DNA of 64,000 nucleotides, taken from Candidatus Eubacterium faecigallinarum (lineage in GTDB: Bacteria; Bacillota; Clostridia; Oscillospirales; Acutalibacteraceae). Position 1 is the first letter of the stretch. Every line of letters starts with the position of its first letter. The notes below the pieces were generated by a model. That model made no database searches. It was not told the DNA's origin and saw only the letters and a list, made by a program, of their open reading frames with translations. This document shows positions 15,709 to 25,235 of the stretch, in pieces. The stretch spans positions 62,001 to 126,000 of the forward strand of contig DXDN01000010.1 in NCBI GenBank assembly GCA_019115455.1, given 5' to 3'. Made by a program: the position numbers and the translations under genes.

Positions 15709-16944
15709 ATGGACAAGCTAAAAAAGATAAAATATTATATTGATTCGCTTTGCATTTATGATTTAAAAAACGACAGTGTCATACGTGCAATTTATAATCT
15801 TGCAAACAGCGTGGACAGTGAGGCGATTCTGACAGGTCAAAGTGAGTTTTTCAGGATTGTAGCAAAAAACAATTCCTTAAAGGAATACATCTCAAGATGC
15901 ATACTGACTGACGACAACCCTTTTACGAGGGCAGCTTGTGCAGGAAGTGTGGACAAACTCGAAAAATCAGTTATTGACGCAGTAAAGCTTGACCTTATGA
16001 AACTGGAGGAAATATCCTCTCTGACTGCGGACGATCTGGCTCATTTTGTAACCGACGAGGATTTAAAAGAAATTCTAAAAACCATCCCGGCATGGGAAAC
16101 GGGGAAACCGCTGGCGCCCCTTACCGTTAACTGGGGCGAGCAGATACAGGAACTTATTGCTTATCATAGAACCAATGGATACGGCGAATACGCAAAGCAC
16201 ATCGCCTTTACCTGGAGGAATAAGGAGATATGCCCTGTTACATCAGCAGACCTGATAACCCTTGCCGACCTTAAAAACTATGAGGAACAGCGCAGGAAGG
16301 TAATTGACAACACGGAAAGCTTCATTGCCGGACAGCCTGCAAACAACGTACTTCTTTACGGCGACAGAGGCACCGGAAAAAGCTCCACCGTACACGCTCT
16401 TCTTAACGAATACCACAACCAGGGACTGCGTATGATTGAAATACCCAAGAGCGCTGTGGCTGATCTAGGACTTATCAGAGAAAAGATTGCAAAATCACCT
16501 ATGAAATTCATCATTTATATTGATGATCTCAGTTTTGATTCCAACGACACGTCTTTCAGCGAGCTCAAGGCGGCGCTGGAGGGCTCCCTCTCCGGCAGGC
16601 AGTCTAATATACTTATATATGCCACATCCAACAGGCGCCATTTGATAAAAGAGAATTTTACCGACAGGGAAAATGACGTTACCAGAGGCGACACGATGCA
16701 GGAGCAGCTCAGCCTTTCCGACAGATTCGGACTTACTATCACATTTCTTAACCCCGATAAAAAGAATTATCTTGATATCGTTGAAAAAATCGCTGTTGAC
16801 AGGGGACTCACAAAAATCGACAGAGAGCATCTCCTGTTTGAAGCTGAACGCTGGGCCATACGCCGAGGAGGACGCTCTCCAAGGTGCGCAAAGCAGTTTG
16901 TGGACTATGTTCAAAGCTGTGAAAACCGCGGAAAAGAATGGTAA
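15709..16944 (+). CDS. ATP-binding protein, DUF815 family
   Basis: A 411-aa cytosolic AAA-type ATPase of the DUF815 family. The Walker A motif is YGDRGTGKSSTVHAL and Walker B is FIIYIDDLSFD, followed by a sensor-like YATSNRRHLI and an arginine-rich C-terminus. The role of the family is not established. The start at 15709 is chosen for the GGAGG site 10 bases upstream; the 20 residues ahead of it in the open frame lie in the AT-rich leader. A small GCCC/GGGC hairpin (about 15675-15690) lies just upstream of the ribosome site. Confidence 0.85.
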   Translation: MDKLKKIKYYIDSLCIYDLKNDSVIRAIYNLANSVDSEAILTGQSEFFRIVAKNNSLKEYISRCILTDDNPFTRAACAGSVDKLEKSVIDAVKLDLMKLEEISSLTADDLAHFVTDEDLKEILKTIPAWETGKPLAPLTVNWGEQIQELIAYHRTNGYGEYAKHIAFTWRNKEICPVTSADLITLADLKNYEEQRRKVIDNTESFIAGQPANNVLLYGDRGTGKSSTVHALLNEYHNQGLRMIEIPKSAVADLGLIREKIAKSPMKFIIYIDDLSFDSNDTSFSELKAALEGSLSGRQSNILIYATSNRRHLIKENFTDRENDVTRGDTMQEQLSLSDRFGLTITFLNPDKKNYLDIVEKIAVDRGLTKIDREHLLFEAERWAIRRGGRSPRCAKQFVDYVQSCENRGKEW

Positions 16945-17064
16945 AAATATAGTAATTTAGAATTTAAAGTTTGTTAAAAAACTTTATAATTTGTTTACCA
17001 AAAAAACAAAAAAATACCGATTTAAGCTGATAAACTAATACTAACGAATCAAAGGAGAAACGAA

Positions 17065-17760
17065 ATGAGTACAAAAATTCTTGTAGTTGATGATGACCAC
17101 AACATTTGTGAACTTCTGAAACTTTATCTTGAAAATGACGGATACACCGTTTTCGTCGCAAACGACGGTCAGGAAGCAGTAAACATGTTTCAGTCAAAAT
17201 CTCCCGACCTTGTTTTGCTTGACATCATGCTGCCGAAAATGGACGGCTGGCAGGTATGCCGTGAAATCAGGAAAACTTCCAGCGCTCCCATAATAATGCT
17301 TACGGCTAAAGGTGAGACCTTTGACAAGGTGCTGGGTCTTGAGCTCGGCGCTGATGACTATGTTACAAAGCCGTTTGACGCAAAAGAGGTTATGGCGAGA
17401 ATCAAAGCCGTTCTCAGAAGAACTAACGGCAGCGCTCAGACGGAGGACAATACCAAAAAGGTTGTTGTATACGACAATCTTGAAATCAATATAGTAAACT
17501 ATGAGCTTAAAGTTAAGGGTGTGCCGGTTGACACTCCGCCTAAAGAGCTGGAGCTCATTTACCATTTTGCTTCAAACCCAAACCGTGTTTACACACGCGA
17601 CCAGCTTCTTGACGAAGTGTGGGGATTCGATTACTACGGCGACTCAAGAACAGTAGACGTTCATGTTAAGCGTCTGCGTGAGAAGCTGGAGGGCGTATCG
17701 GACAAATGGTCTCTTAAGACTGTATGGGGCGTCGGTTACAAGTTTGAAACAAAGGAATAA
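17065..17760 (+). CDS. OmpR/PhoB-type response regulator (WalR-like)
   Basis: A 231-aa two-component regulator. The receiver domain carries the acidic pocket (VVDDD), phosphoacceptor D53 in DLVLLDIMLP, and K in VTKPFD; the C-terminal winged helix has the typical VWGFDYYGDSRTVDVHVKRL end. It is followed 6 bases later by its histidine kinase and then an HtrA protease, the order found around walRK in many Firmicutes, so cell-envelope control is likely. Exact orthology to WalR is not proven because walHI and the metallo-hydrolase gene are absent. Confidence 0.93.
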   Translation: MSTKILVVDDDHNICELLKLYLENDGYTVFVANDGQEAVNMFQSKSPDLVLLDIMLPKMDGWQVCREIRKTSSAPIIMLTAKGETFDKVLGLELGADDYVTKPFDAKEVMARIKAVLRRTNGSAQTEDNTKKVVVYDNLEINIVNYELKVKGVPVDTPPKELELIYHFASNPNRVYTRDQLLDEVWGFDYYGDSRTVDVHVKRLREKLEGVSDKWSLKTVWGVGYKFETKE

Positions 17761-17766
17761 ATTTTA

Positions 17767-19281
17767 ATGTCTGTAAAGGAAACTCTTAAGGGAAAATATC
17801 TGCGCAACAATATTTTCGCCAAGTTTTTTATTCTCTTTGCGGCAATATTTCTAATAGTCCTTTCTATTTTGGGCACTACGCTGACGGTGCTTGTTAATGC
17901 GTATACTCAAAATGAAAACACCAGACTGTTAAAAGAGAATACGCAGACGATTGCGCAGAGTGTTGAAACGTCCCTGACAGCCAGCGATATGAACAACTCA
18001 TACTCGCTGGAAAAGGAAATGATCTGCAATTCGCTTTACATTATTTCAAATTATATTGACGCCGACCTGTTTATCTGCGATGTAGAGGGCAACATAATCC
18101 TGTGCAAGGAAAAAGCCCCGGCATCGGCGTTTTACGGCTACATGCCGGAATGCGCGTATCACAGCCAGTTTAAAGTCGGCGACGTGCTTTTAAAGAATGT
18201 TTACGAGGGCGGATACGTCGGCAAGGGTAGCGTCAGCGGCAAACTTTCATATATAGTCGGTTATCCGATTTACAATAATAACGAAATAATCGGCTCCGTA
18301 TTTGCCACATCTCAGACGAATGTAGACACACTTACGGTAGCTGTTTTCAGAATGTTTCTTGGCAGTGCGCTTGCCTGTCTTGCAATAGCATTCGTGTGCA
18401 TATGGCAGCTTACAAAGCACTTTGTTAAACCTTTACGCCAGATGAGTGATGCCACCAAGCAGTTTGCTGTAGGCGATTTCTCGTACAGGGTAAAGGTCAG
18501 CGGCAACGATGAGCTGGCGAAACTCGGCACAGCGTTTAACGAAATGGCAGGAGCACTTGACACGCTGGAATCATCAAGGAGAAGCTTTGTTTCAAACGTG
18601 TCCCACGAGCTGAGAACGCCCATGACATCCATAGGCGGATTTATCGACGGAATACTCGACGGCACAATCCCCAGGGACAAGACAGATTATTATTTGAAAA
18701 TAGTCAGCGACGAGATTCGCCGACTTTCCCGTCTGGTTGTTGCTATGCTTAATATGAGCAAAATAGAATCCGGCAGTTTTGAAATGAAGCCTGCAAAATA
18801 TGATATCACTGACCAGATAATTCATATCCTGCTCACCTTTGAGCAAAGAATAGATGAAAAAAACATTGAGATACAGGGACTTGAAAACCTGCCCTGCACA
18901 TATATCACAGCCGATTCGGATATGATATATCAGGTTATCTACAATATATTTGACAATGCCGTTAAATTTACAAACGAGGGCGGATACATCCGTGTTGACA
19001 TGATGCAGACAAACGATTTTATCGAAGTTCACATCAAAAACAGCGGCATCGGAATAAAATCAGATGAACTTTCAAAAGTCTTTGAAAGATTTTATAAAGT
19101 TGACAAGTCGAGGAGTCTTGACGCCAAGGGTGCGGGACTCGGACTTTATATAGTAAAAATGATGGTTGAAATGCACGGCGGAAGCATTTGGGCACGAAGC
19201 GACGATGAAAAATCTGCGGAATTCATATTCAGACTTCCTAAAACATGTCAACCCATCAATAAGAAGGAGACGAAGAAATAA
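17767..19281 (+). CDS. Sensor histidine kinase (WalK-like)
   Basis: A 504-aa membrane kinase with a first transmembrane helix (about 18-45), an extracytoplasmic sensor region of ~140 residues, a second helix (about 192-213), a HAMP linker (to ~268), a HisKA domain with phosphoacceptor H280 in FVSNVSHELRTPMTSI, and a HATPase domain (N-box DNAVKFT, G-boxes KGAGLGLYIV). No cytoplasmic PAS domain is seen between HAMP and HisKA, unlike classical WalK. It overlaps the protease gene by one base (TAATG). Confidence 0.93.
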   Translation: MSVKETLKGKYLRNNIFAKFFILFAAIFLIVLSILGTTLTVLVNAYTQNENTRLLKENTQTIAQSVETSLTASDMNNSYSLEKEMICNSLYIISNYIDADLFICDVEGNIILCKEKAPASAFYGYMPECAYHSQFKVGDVLLKNVYEGGYVGKGSVSGKLSYIVGYPIYNNNEIIGSVFATSQTNVDTLTVAVFRMFLGSALACLAIAFVCIWQLTKHFVKPLRQMSDATKQFAVGDFSYRVKVSGNDELAKLGTAFNEMAGALDTLESSRRSFVSNVSHELRTPMTSIGGFIDGILDGTIPRDKTDYYLKIVSDEIRRLSRLVVAMLNMSKIESGSFEMKPAKYDITDQIIHILLTFEQRIDEKNIEIQGLENLPCTYITADSDMIYQVIYNIFDNAVKFTNEGGYIRVDMMQTNDFIEVHIKNSGIGIKSDELSKVFERFYKVDKSRSLDAKGAGLGLYIVKMMVEMHGGSIWARSDDEKSAEFIFRLPKTCQPINKKETKK

Positions 19282-20816
19282 TGGAGGATTACAACAAATT
19301 CAATAATAATTCAGGCAGCTCCAACGAGCCGCAACCGGATTATTATCAGCCACACAGCGGCGACGCAAACGGCAGCTCTAACGGCGATACTAAAGGCAGC
19401 TACTACACAGAGCCTGCTCAGGAGGAAAACAACACCACTTATCACTATTCATACGCTCAGAGCAATCAGCAGCAGAGCACTCAGGGCGGACCGTGGCAGT
19501 CCTCACAAAACAATGCTTATCAGTACCAGCCAAACAGCGGCTATGAGTATGCAAGTACCCCGAACGACGCAAACACAGCAAACATGGCAAAGCCGCCAAA
19601 GAAAAGCAAGGCAGCAAAAATAATCATTGCTGTACTTGTGGTATGTCTTGTAGCGGCAGTAGTCGGAATGGTAATATCCATTACATCATCATCCGACGCT
19701 AACGCGAAAGACAGCACAACCACAACTCAGTCACAGTCCGCTGATGACGCAGCCAAAACCCAGGCAAGCGGCGAGGTTGCTTTAACGGATGCCAACAACA
19801 ATTACACTGTTGCGGGCGTGGCTGACAAGGTTCTTGATTCCTGCGTGGGAATAACGGTTTACTCCCAGCAGTCCGACGCTTATAACTATTTTTACGGCTA
19901 CGGTCAGGGCGACAGCTCCCAGAGTGAGCCGTCACAGTCAGGCGAAGGCTCCGGCGTGCTTATGGCTGAGCAGGACGGTAAGACCTATGTTCTCACCTGC
20001 GCCCATGTAATCAGCGACGGCGACAGCTTTACTGTGACGTTAAACGACGGCACAGAAGTAGAAGCACAGATGGTTGGATTTGACTCACAAACTGATATCG
20101 GCGTTCTTTCAATCAACGAAACAGGGCTTAAAATCGCTGAATTTGCCGACAGCGACAATCTTGTTGTAGGCGAGCAGGTAGTAGCAATCGGCTGCCCGGG
20201 CGGTCTTGAATTTATGAATTCTCTTACAAGCGGTCACATTTCAGCTCTTGCAAGACCTATCTCATCATCAATAGGATACGACACAGAATGTATCCAGATT
20301 GACGCAGCTATCAATCCCGGAAACAGCGGCGGCGCTCTCTTTAATATGCAGGGTCAGGTTATAGGAATAAACTCCTCTAAAATAGCCGCAACAGAATATG
20401 AGGGAATGGGCTTTGCCGTTCCGTCATCAACGGCAATTGCCACTGCAAACAGCCTTATCAAGGTGGGTTATGTTGAGGGCAGAGCAAAGCTGGGTATCAC
20501 TTATAACCAGCTCACCAACTTCAACAACGCAGAAGCTGTAATTCAGGCGCTGGCACAACAGGGATTTGAGGACGCACAGGGCGTTATGGTAATTGACAGC
20601 GTGGACGAGGAATCCGACCTTGCTGACAAGGATATCCGCCAATATGACATGATAGTAGCCGTTAACGGCAAAACTATGACATCCACTGACGTAATGACCT
20701 CAACGCTATCCGACTCAAAGCCGGGAGATACTATAAAGCTTACTATAGCACGTATCGAAAACAACTCTATTAAAACCTTTGAGGTTGAGTGTACTCTTAT
20801 TGAATCAAAGGGATAA
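19281..20816 (+). CDS. HtrA/DegP-like serine protease with PDZ domain
   Basis: A 511-aa membrane-anchored quality-control protease. A long Q/N/S-rich cytoplasmic tail (about 1-108) precedes one transmembrane helix (112-136). The extracytoplasmic trypsin-like domain has the triad H242 (TCAHVIS), D272 (QTDIGVL) and S349 (NPGNSGGAL), and a single C-terminal PDZ domain runs from about 405. The low-complexity cytoplasmic tail is longer than in B. subtilis HtrA/YycX. It is co-transcribed with the two-component genes, which suggests it acts in the envelope stress response they control. Confidence 0.93.
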   Translation: MEDYNKFNNNSGSSNEPQPDYYQPHSGDANGSSNGDTKGSYYTEPAQEENNTTYHYSYAQSNQQQSTQGGPWQSSQNNAYQYQPNSGYEYASTPNDANTANMAKPPKKSKAAKIIIAVLVVCLVAAVVGMVISITSSSDANAKDSTTTTQSQSADDAAKTQASGEVALTDANNNYTVAGVADKVLDSCVGITVYSQQSDAYNYFYGYGQGDSSQSEPSQSGEGSGVLMAEQDGKTYVLTCAHVISDGDSFTVTLNDGTEVEAQMVGFDSQTDIGVLSINETGLKIAEFADSDNLVVGEQVVAIGCPGGLEFMNSLTSGHISALARPISSSIGYDTECIQIDAAINPGNSGGALFNMQGQVIGINSSKIAATEYEGMGFAVPSSTAIATANSLIKVGYVEGRAKLGITYNQLTNFNNAEAVIQALAQQGFEDAQGVMVIDSVDEESDLADKDIRQYDMIVAVNGKTMTSTDVMTSTLSDSKPGDTIKLTIARIENNSIKTFEVECTLIESKG

Positions 20817-20837
20817 CACAAGAGCCTAAAAATACAG

Positions 20838-20873
20838 AAAAAAAGACCTGTTCACAATGAACAGGTCTTTTGT
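20838..20873. terminator. Bidirectional intrinsic terminator
   Basis: AAAAGACCTGTTC pairs with GAACAGGTCTTTT around ACAAT, between the converging htrA-like and lysC genes, with T-runs on both strands. Confidence 0.92.
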
Positions 20874-20915
20874 TTACGATATATTCGCATCAGGCTGCTG
20901 CCCGGATGGATTTAA

Positions 20916-22118
20916 TCAGTCATTAGGAATGAATTTCTTGTGTACTGCGGATACGGCTCTGTCGGCGTCCTCAGCATCAATGATAACAGAAATCTTGATT
21001 TCTGATGTGGAAATCATCTGAATGTTGATATTAGTTTCATAAAGCGCCTCAAACATCTTGGAAGCTGTGCCCGGATGTGATTCCATACCTGCACCTACGA
21101 TTGACACCTTGGCAACATTTGTGTTGCATACGATTCTGCAATTGTCAAGCAGGTCCTCAAGAAGTTCAACGGCAACAGGTCCGTTTTCCTTGCTTACGCT
21201 GAATACGATATCCTTTGTGCCGTCCCTGCCGAAAGACTGAAGAATGATATCAACATTGATATTCTTTGCAGAAAGCTTTGAAAAGATTTTGAAAGCGATG
21301 CCGGGAGTGTCCTGCAAATTCAAGATAGATACAAGTGCAACGTCATTATCCTTAGTTACGCCGCGAATTAACATTTTTTCCATTTTTGTTGCCTCCTTAA
21401 CAATTGTACCCGGTACGGGATTTAATGATGAGAGCACTTCCAGCTCCACTGAATATTTTTTAGCCATTTCTACAGAACGGTTATTGAGCACCTGAGCGCC
21501 GAGAGTTGCCAGCTCAAGCATTTCATCATAAGTTATTTCCTTAAGCTTTTTAGCGCCCTCAACCTTTCTCGGGTCCGCAGTGTAAACACCCTCAACATCG
21601 GTAAATATCTGGCATCTGTCAGCCTTAAGCGCAGCTGCGATAGCTACTGCGGAAGTGTCTGAGCCGCCTCTGCCGAGAGTGGTAAGGTCATCATACCTGT
21701 TAATTCCCTGGAATCCGGCTACAACAACGATATTATGCTTAGCAAGCTCAGCCTGAAGTCTGTTTGGCTTGATATTCTTTATTCTTGCCTGGGTGTATAT
21801 AGTGTTGGTGTTGAAGCCTGCCTGCCAGCCAAGAAGGCTGATTACCGGGAAACCAAGCTTTTCAATAGCCATTGCCAGCAGTGAAATTGAAATCTGCTCG
21901 CCTGCGGTAAGAAGCTGGTCCATTTCCCTCTTGTTTGCATTGGGATTGATCTCCATAGCCTTTTCTATAAGATCATCCGTCGTATCGCCCTGGGCAGACA
22001 CAACAACGATAACGTCATTGCCCTGCTTGTAAGTATCTGTAACGATACGGGCGACGTTCATAACTCTTTCGGCATCTGCTACAGATGAACCGCCGAATTT
22101 CTGAACAATAAGTCCCAT
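20916..22118 (-). CDS. lysC: Aspartate kinase
   Basis: A 400-aa enzyme phosphorylating aspartate, the first step of the lysine/threonine/methionine pathway. The N-terminal kinase domain has QKFGGSSVAD, the GRGGSDTSAVA loop and FTDVEGVYTADPR. The C-terminal part has two ACT domains for feedback control. It lies downstream of hom on the same strand, in an operon led by a ThrR-like ACT regulator, so this isozyme probably feeds threonine. The specific inhibitor cannot be told from sequence by eye. Confidence 0.95.
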   Translation of the reverse strand: MGLIVQKFGGSSVADAERVMNVARIVTDTYKQGNDVIVVVSAQGDTTDDLIEKAMEINPNANKREMDQLLTAGEQISISLLAMAIEKLGFPVISLLGWQAGFNTNTIYTQARIKNIKPNRLQAELAKHNIVVVAGFQGINRYDDLTTLGRGGSDTSAVAIAAALKADRCQIFTDVEGVYTADPRKVEGAKKLKEITYDEMLELATLGAQVLNNRSVEMAKKYSVELEVLSSLNPVPGTIVKEATKMEKMLIRGVTKDNDVALVSILNLQDTPGIAFKIFSKLSAKNINVDIILQSFGRDGTKDIVFSVSKENGPVAVELLEDLLDNCRIVCNTNVAKVSIVGAGMESHPGTASKMFEALYETNINIQMISTSEIKISVIIDAEDADRAVSAVHKKFIPND

Positions 22119-22145
22119 AGTTACGTATCCTCCTAAATTATATGA

Positions 22146-23363
22146 TTAATAGTTTGTAACCTTAATAATATTTATAACATCCATGCCGCCGAGCTTTGAT
22201 TTAAGCTCGTTTTCCGTCATATCATCGGTTATGAATGCCACTTCGTCGGACGGCTGGCCCTTGCGTGAGAGATATTTTACCTCAGAGAATGCGCTGTTTA
22301 CCTGAGCGCAGCTTGCCTTTGCCCTAACGTAGAACGGCATTTTTATAGTGCTCTTATAATCTACAACATAATCCTCGTCGCCTGCGTCCCAACCGAAAAT
22401 CTTCTTCCTGTCGGTATGCTTAGCACAGTCGATAATATCGGCAACAACCGCTGAAGCAGTCGGCAGCTTTCCTGCGCCCGGACCATAGAAGCAAACGTCG
22501 CCCACCGCGTCGCCGCGCACAAGGATTGCGTTAAATACATCTTTAACTGACGCCAGCTGAGAGCCGTTATATACAACTGCCGGACTTACAAAAGCCGCAA
22601 TTGCGTCATCGCTGATATATTTTATCTGACCGAGCAGCTTGATTACGCCGTCAACAGAGTTGATATACGAAACGTCCTCCAGTGTAACGTTTGAGATTCC
22701 CTCCGTCTCAACCTGGGAAGGATAAACATGCTTGCCGAATGCAAGAGAAGCAAGTATACAAACCTTGCGGCAGGCGTCGTGACCCTCAATATCCGCTGTA
22801 GGATCCTTTTCTGCGTATCCCTTTTCCTGAGCAAGCTTAAGAGCATCTGCAAAAGACATGCCCTTTTCTATCATCATAGTCAGGATAAAGTTTGTTGTAC
22901 CGTTGAGAATACCGGCAACGCCTTCAATATGGTTGGCGGCAAGGCACTGTGTAAGAGGTCTGATAATCGGGATACCTCCGCCTACCGACGCTTCAAACAG
23001 ATAGTTTGCTCCGCTTTCCTCAGCGGCACGCAGAAGCTCAAGCCCTTTCTGCGCCACGAGTTCCTTGTTGGATGTAACAACGCTTTTACCCGCTTTTAAA
23101 AGCTTCATCGTAAAATCAAAAGCAGGATTTATTCCTCCCATTGTTTCAGCAACGATTTTAATTTCAGGATCGTTGAGAATATCGTTAAAATCCTTGGTGA
23201 ACAACGCCTCATGAGCATCACCGGGGAAATCACGAAGATCAAGAATTTTTGAAACTTCAAGCTCTTTTCCGCCTGTTTTTTTAGGTATTATGTCGCTGTG
23301 GCTTTCAATAACCTCTACTACGCCGGAACCTACTGTTCCGTATCCCATAACTGCTACTTTCAT
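22146..23363 (-). CDS. hom: Homoserine dehydrogenase
   Basis: A 405-aa NAD(P)-dependent enzyme reducing aspartate semialdehyde to homoserine. The Rossmann motif GYGTVGSGVVEV, the catalytic region GILNGTTNFILT with AEKDPTADIEGHDA, and a C-terminal ACT domain are present. It follows the ACT regulator gene by 3 bases and precedes lysC by 27 bases; thrB and thrC are not in the window. Confidence 0.95.
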   Translation of the reverse strand: MKVAVMGYGTVGSGVVEVIESHSDIIPKKTGGKELEVSKILDLRDFPGDAHEALFTKDFNDILNDPEIKIVAETMGGINPAFDFTMKLLKAGKSVVTSNKELVAQKGLELLRAAEESGANYLFEASVGGGIPIIRPLTQCLAANHIEGVAGILNGTTNFILTMMIEKGMSFADALKLAQEKGYAEKDPTADIEGHDACRKVCILASLAFGKHVYPSQVETEGISNVTLEDVSYINSVDGVIKLLGQIKYISDDAIAAFVSPAVVYNGSQLASVKDVFNAILVRGDAVGDVCFYGPGAGKLPTASAVVADIIDCAKHTDRKKIFGWDAGDEDYVVDYKSTIKMPFYVRAKASCAQVNSAFSEVKYLSRKGQPSDEVAFITDDMTENELKSKLGGMDVINIIKVTNY

Positions 23364-23366
23364 CCA

Positions 23367-23822
23367 TTAACCTCCTGATAGCATGTTTTTATCACTTATA
23401 TTTACGGATTTAACTCCGCTGACCTTCTTTATCTTATCAACCATATCATGAATAGATACCGTCATCTGAGTAACTCTTACCGTTACCGAAACGTCTGCCA
23501 CGGAATTGACCGGAACGCTCTGGCTTACGGACAACACGTTTGCTCCCGCCAGATAAAGCTCGTTCATCAGCGCGGAAAGAACTCCCGCGTTATCCCTGAG
23601 CTTTGCGTTAAGAGTAACTGTCTCCTGGTCGTCAAAGGTATTGTACTCAAAAATAGAGTCCTTGTATTTATAATATGCACTTCTTGAAATTCCCGCCATT
23701 TTAGCCGCTTGGGTGGCGTTTGCCGCCTCGCCTGAGGCAAGGTAATTTTTCGCTTTAATCACCTTTTCAAACACCGGCGGAAGTATGCTGGAATTAACGA
23801 GAAAATAATTTACTTTGCTCAT
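23367..23822 (-). CDS. ACT domain protein of the UPF0735/ThrR (PheB) family
   Basis: A 151-aa protein with an N-terminal helix-turn-helix-like segment (about 25-55: ANATQAAKMAGISRSAYYKY) and a C-terminal ACT domain (about 75-147). The B. subtilis member, ThrR (formerly PheB), represses hom and thrBC. Here the gene is the first of the hom-lysC operon, 3 bases before hom, which fits a local regulator of threonine synthesis. GGAGGACAA precedes the start. Confidence 0.87.
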   Translation of the reverse strand: MSKVNYFLVNSSILPPVFEKVIKAKNYLASGEAANATQAAKMAGISRSAYYKYKDSIFEYNTFDDQETVTLNAKLRDNAGVLSALMNELYLAGANVLSVSQSVPVNSVADVSVTVRVTQMTVSIHDMVDKIKKVSGVKSVNISDKNMLSGG

Positions 23823-23876
23823 TAAAATTGTCCTCCGTGAGCGGACAGTTGTTTTGCTGTGAAAAACACTTTCTAT

Positions 23877-23905
23877 ATATTAGCAAAAAAAGGATAAAGT
23901 ATCAA
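23877..23905 (-). promoter_or_regulatory. Sigma-A promoter of the thrR-like/hom/lysC operon
   Basis: TTGATA (23900-23905) and TAATAT (23877-23882) are 17 bases apart on the minus strand. Confidence 0.65.
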
Positions 23906-23955
23906 GCCCTAATTTAAAAAATTTTTAACTAATTTTATTTTTTGCATTATTTTCC

Positions 23956-23984
23956 TTGATAAATGTGCGGCATTGAATTATTAT
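23956..23984 (+). promoter_or_regulatory. Sigma-A promoter of the AI-2E-type permease gene
   Basis: TTGATA (23956-23961) and TATTAT (23979-23984) are 17 bases apart, about 30 bases before the likely start. Confidence 0.55.
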
Positions 23985-24013
23985 AATATTGAATATTAAT
24001 AAAAAGGATGTTT

Positions 24014-25168
24014 ATGAATATGCCTGACAAGGTTAAAAAAAGAAGAGACGCCCTCATCAACGTGGCATTTGCCGCAATGATACTCGGACTTCTCTACATT
24101 TTCATCAAATACTGCTTTGCAGTTACTGCTCCGTTTTTGCTTTCCTTCTTTTTGGCGGTAATTTTGCAGAGACCGCTTAGGCATCTCGACAAAAAAACAG
24201 GCAAAAAGGCGCACACATTCTGGTCATTGTTTCTGGTACTGATATCCGCGCTGATAATTCTCGGCCCTGTTATTACAGTCATTGCCTTTATCGTGCGTGA
24301 AATAGGCAGTTTTATATCATACCTTGTCGGTCAGCTCGGCGATCTGCCGTCATTATTAGCAACGCTTGAAGCAGAGATTTTGGATATCCTCAAATTTTTA
24401 CCCGACGCAATATATACAAACGCAGCTGACGCGATATCCAATTTCTTTAGCCGTATGATAAACAATTTTGACCTGAGCGAACTCGGCATTGACTTAAAAG
24501 CAATAACCAACGGCGTTACCACAGGCGTCAGCGGAATTTTCGGAGTTGTAAGAAATATTCCCTCCGTGCTCATCGGCGTGGTAATCGGCATCATCGCATG
24601 GATATTCTTTACCAAGGACTATGATTATATAGTAGGATTTATTAAAAATCAGCTTCCAGATAACAAAAAGAACATCCTCAGCGAGATAAAGCAAATCTTT
24701 TCAAGCACGGTTTTGAAAATGATAAGAGCATATGCGCTTATCATGTTTATAACCTTCTGCGAGCTGTTTTTGGGATTGTCTATTCTCAACTGGACAGGCA
24801 TCATGAGCAACAATTACATTTTTATGATTGCCATAGCAATTGCGGTGTTCGACATCCTTCCCGTGGCAGGCTCAGGCGGTATTCTCATTCCGTGGGCAAT
24901 AATCAGTTTAATCCTTGGTGACGTACCCAAAGCAATCGGTCTGCTGGTAATTTATGTAATAATTTCCGTTATCCGTCAGTATATCGAGCCCAAGATCGTC
25001 GGCTCGTCGCTGGGAGTTCACCCCATCGTCACTCTGGCAGGACTTTATTTCGGGCTTAAGCTCTTCGGCTTCCTGGGCATGTTCATTGTGCCCATTGCCG
25101 TTATGACCCTTAAGGCATTTAATGACGCAGGAAGAATACACATATATAATCCTGTTGAACGAAATTAA
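24014..25168 (+). CDS. AI-2E family transporter / YtvI-like sporulation membrane protein
   Basis: A 384-aa polytopic membrane protein of the AI-2E/PerM superfamily with seven to eight helices and the conserved late segment IRQYIEPKIVGSSLGVHPIV. Members export various small molecules or are sporulation proteins such as YtvI; the length and N-terminus fit the YtvI subgroup, but the two cannot be separated by eye. Three ATGs (24008, 24014, 24020) are in frame; AAAAAGG has the best spacing to 24014. It is transcribed alone. Confidence 0.82.
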   Translation: MNMPDKVKKRRDALINVAFAAMILGLLYIFIKYCFAVTAPFLLSFFLAVILQRPLRHLDKKTGKKAHTFWSLFLVLISALIILGPVITVIAFIVREIGSFISYLVGQLGDLPSLLATLEAEILDILKFLPDAIYTNAADAISNFFSRMINNFDLSELGIDLKAITNGVTTGVSGIFGVVRNIPSVLIGVVIGIIAWIFFTKDYDYIVGFIKNQLPDNKKNILSEIKQIFSSTVLKMIRAYALIMFITFCELFLGLSILNWTGIMSNNYIFMIAIAIAVFDILPVAGSGGILIPWAIISLILGDVPKAIGLLVIYVIISVIRQYIEPKIVGSSLGVHPIVTLAGLYFGLKLFGFLGMFIVPIAVMTLKAFNDAGRIHIYNPVERN

Positions 25169-25197
25169 CAGCAACAAAAATTTAACAGAACAAAAAA

Positions 25198-25230
25198 TAA
25201 ACCGGACAGCAAGTGCTGTCCGGTTTTTGG
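25198..25230. terminator. Bidirectional intrinsic terminator
   Basis: ACCGGACAGC (25201-25210) pairs with GCTGTCCGGT (25215-25224), followed by T5 on the plus strand and preceded by an A-run, between converging genes. Confidence 0.92.
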
Positions 25231-25235
25231 TTTAA

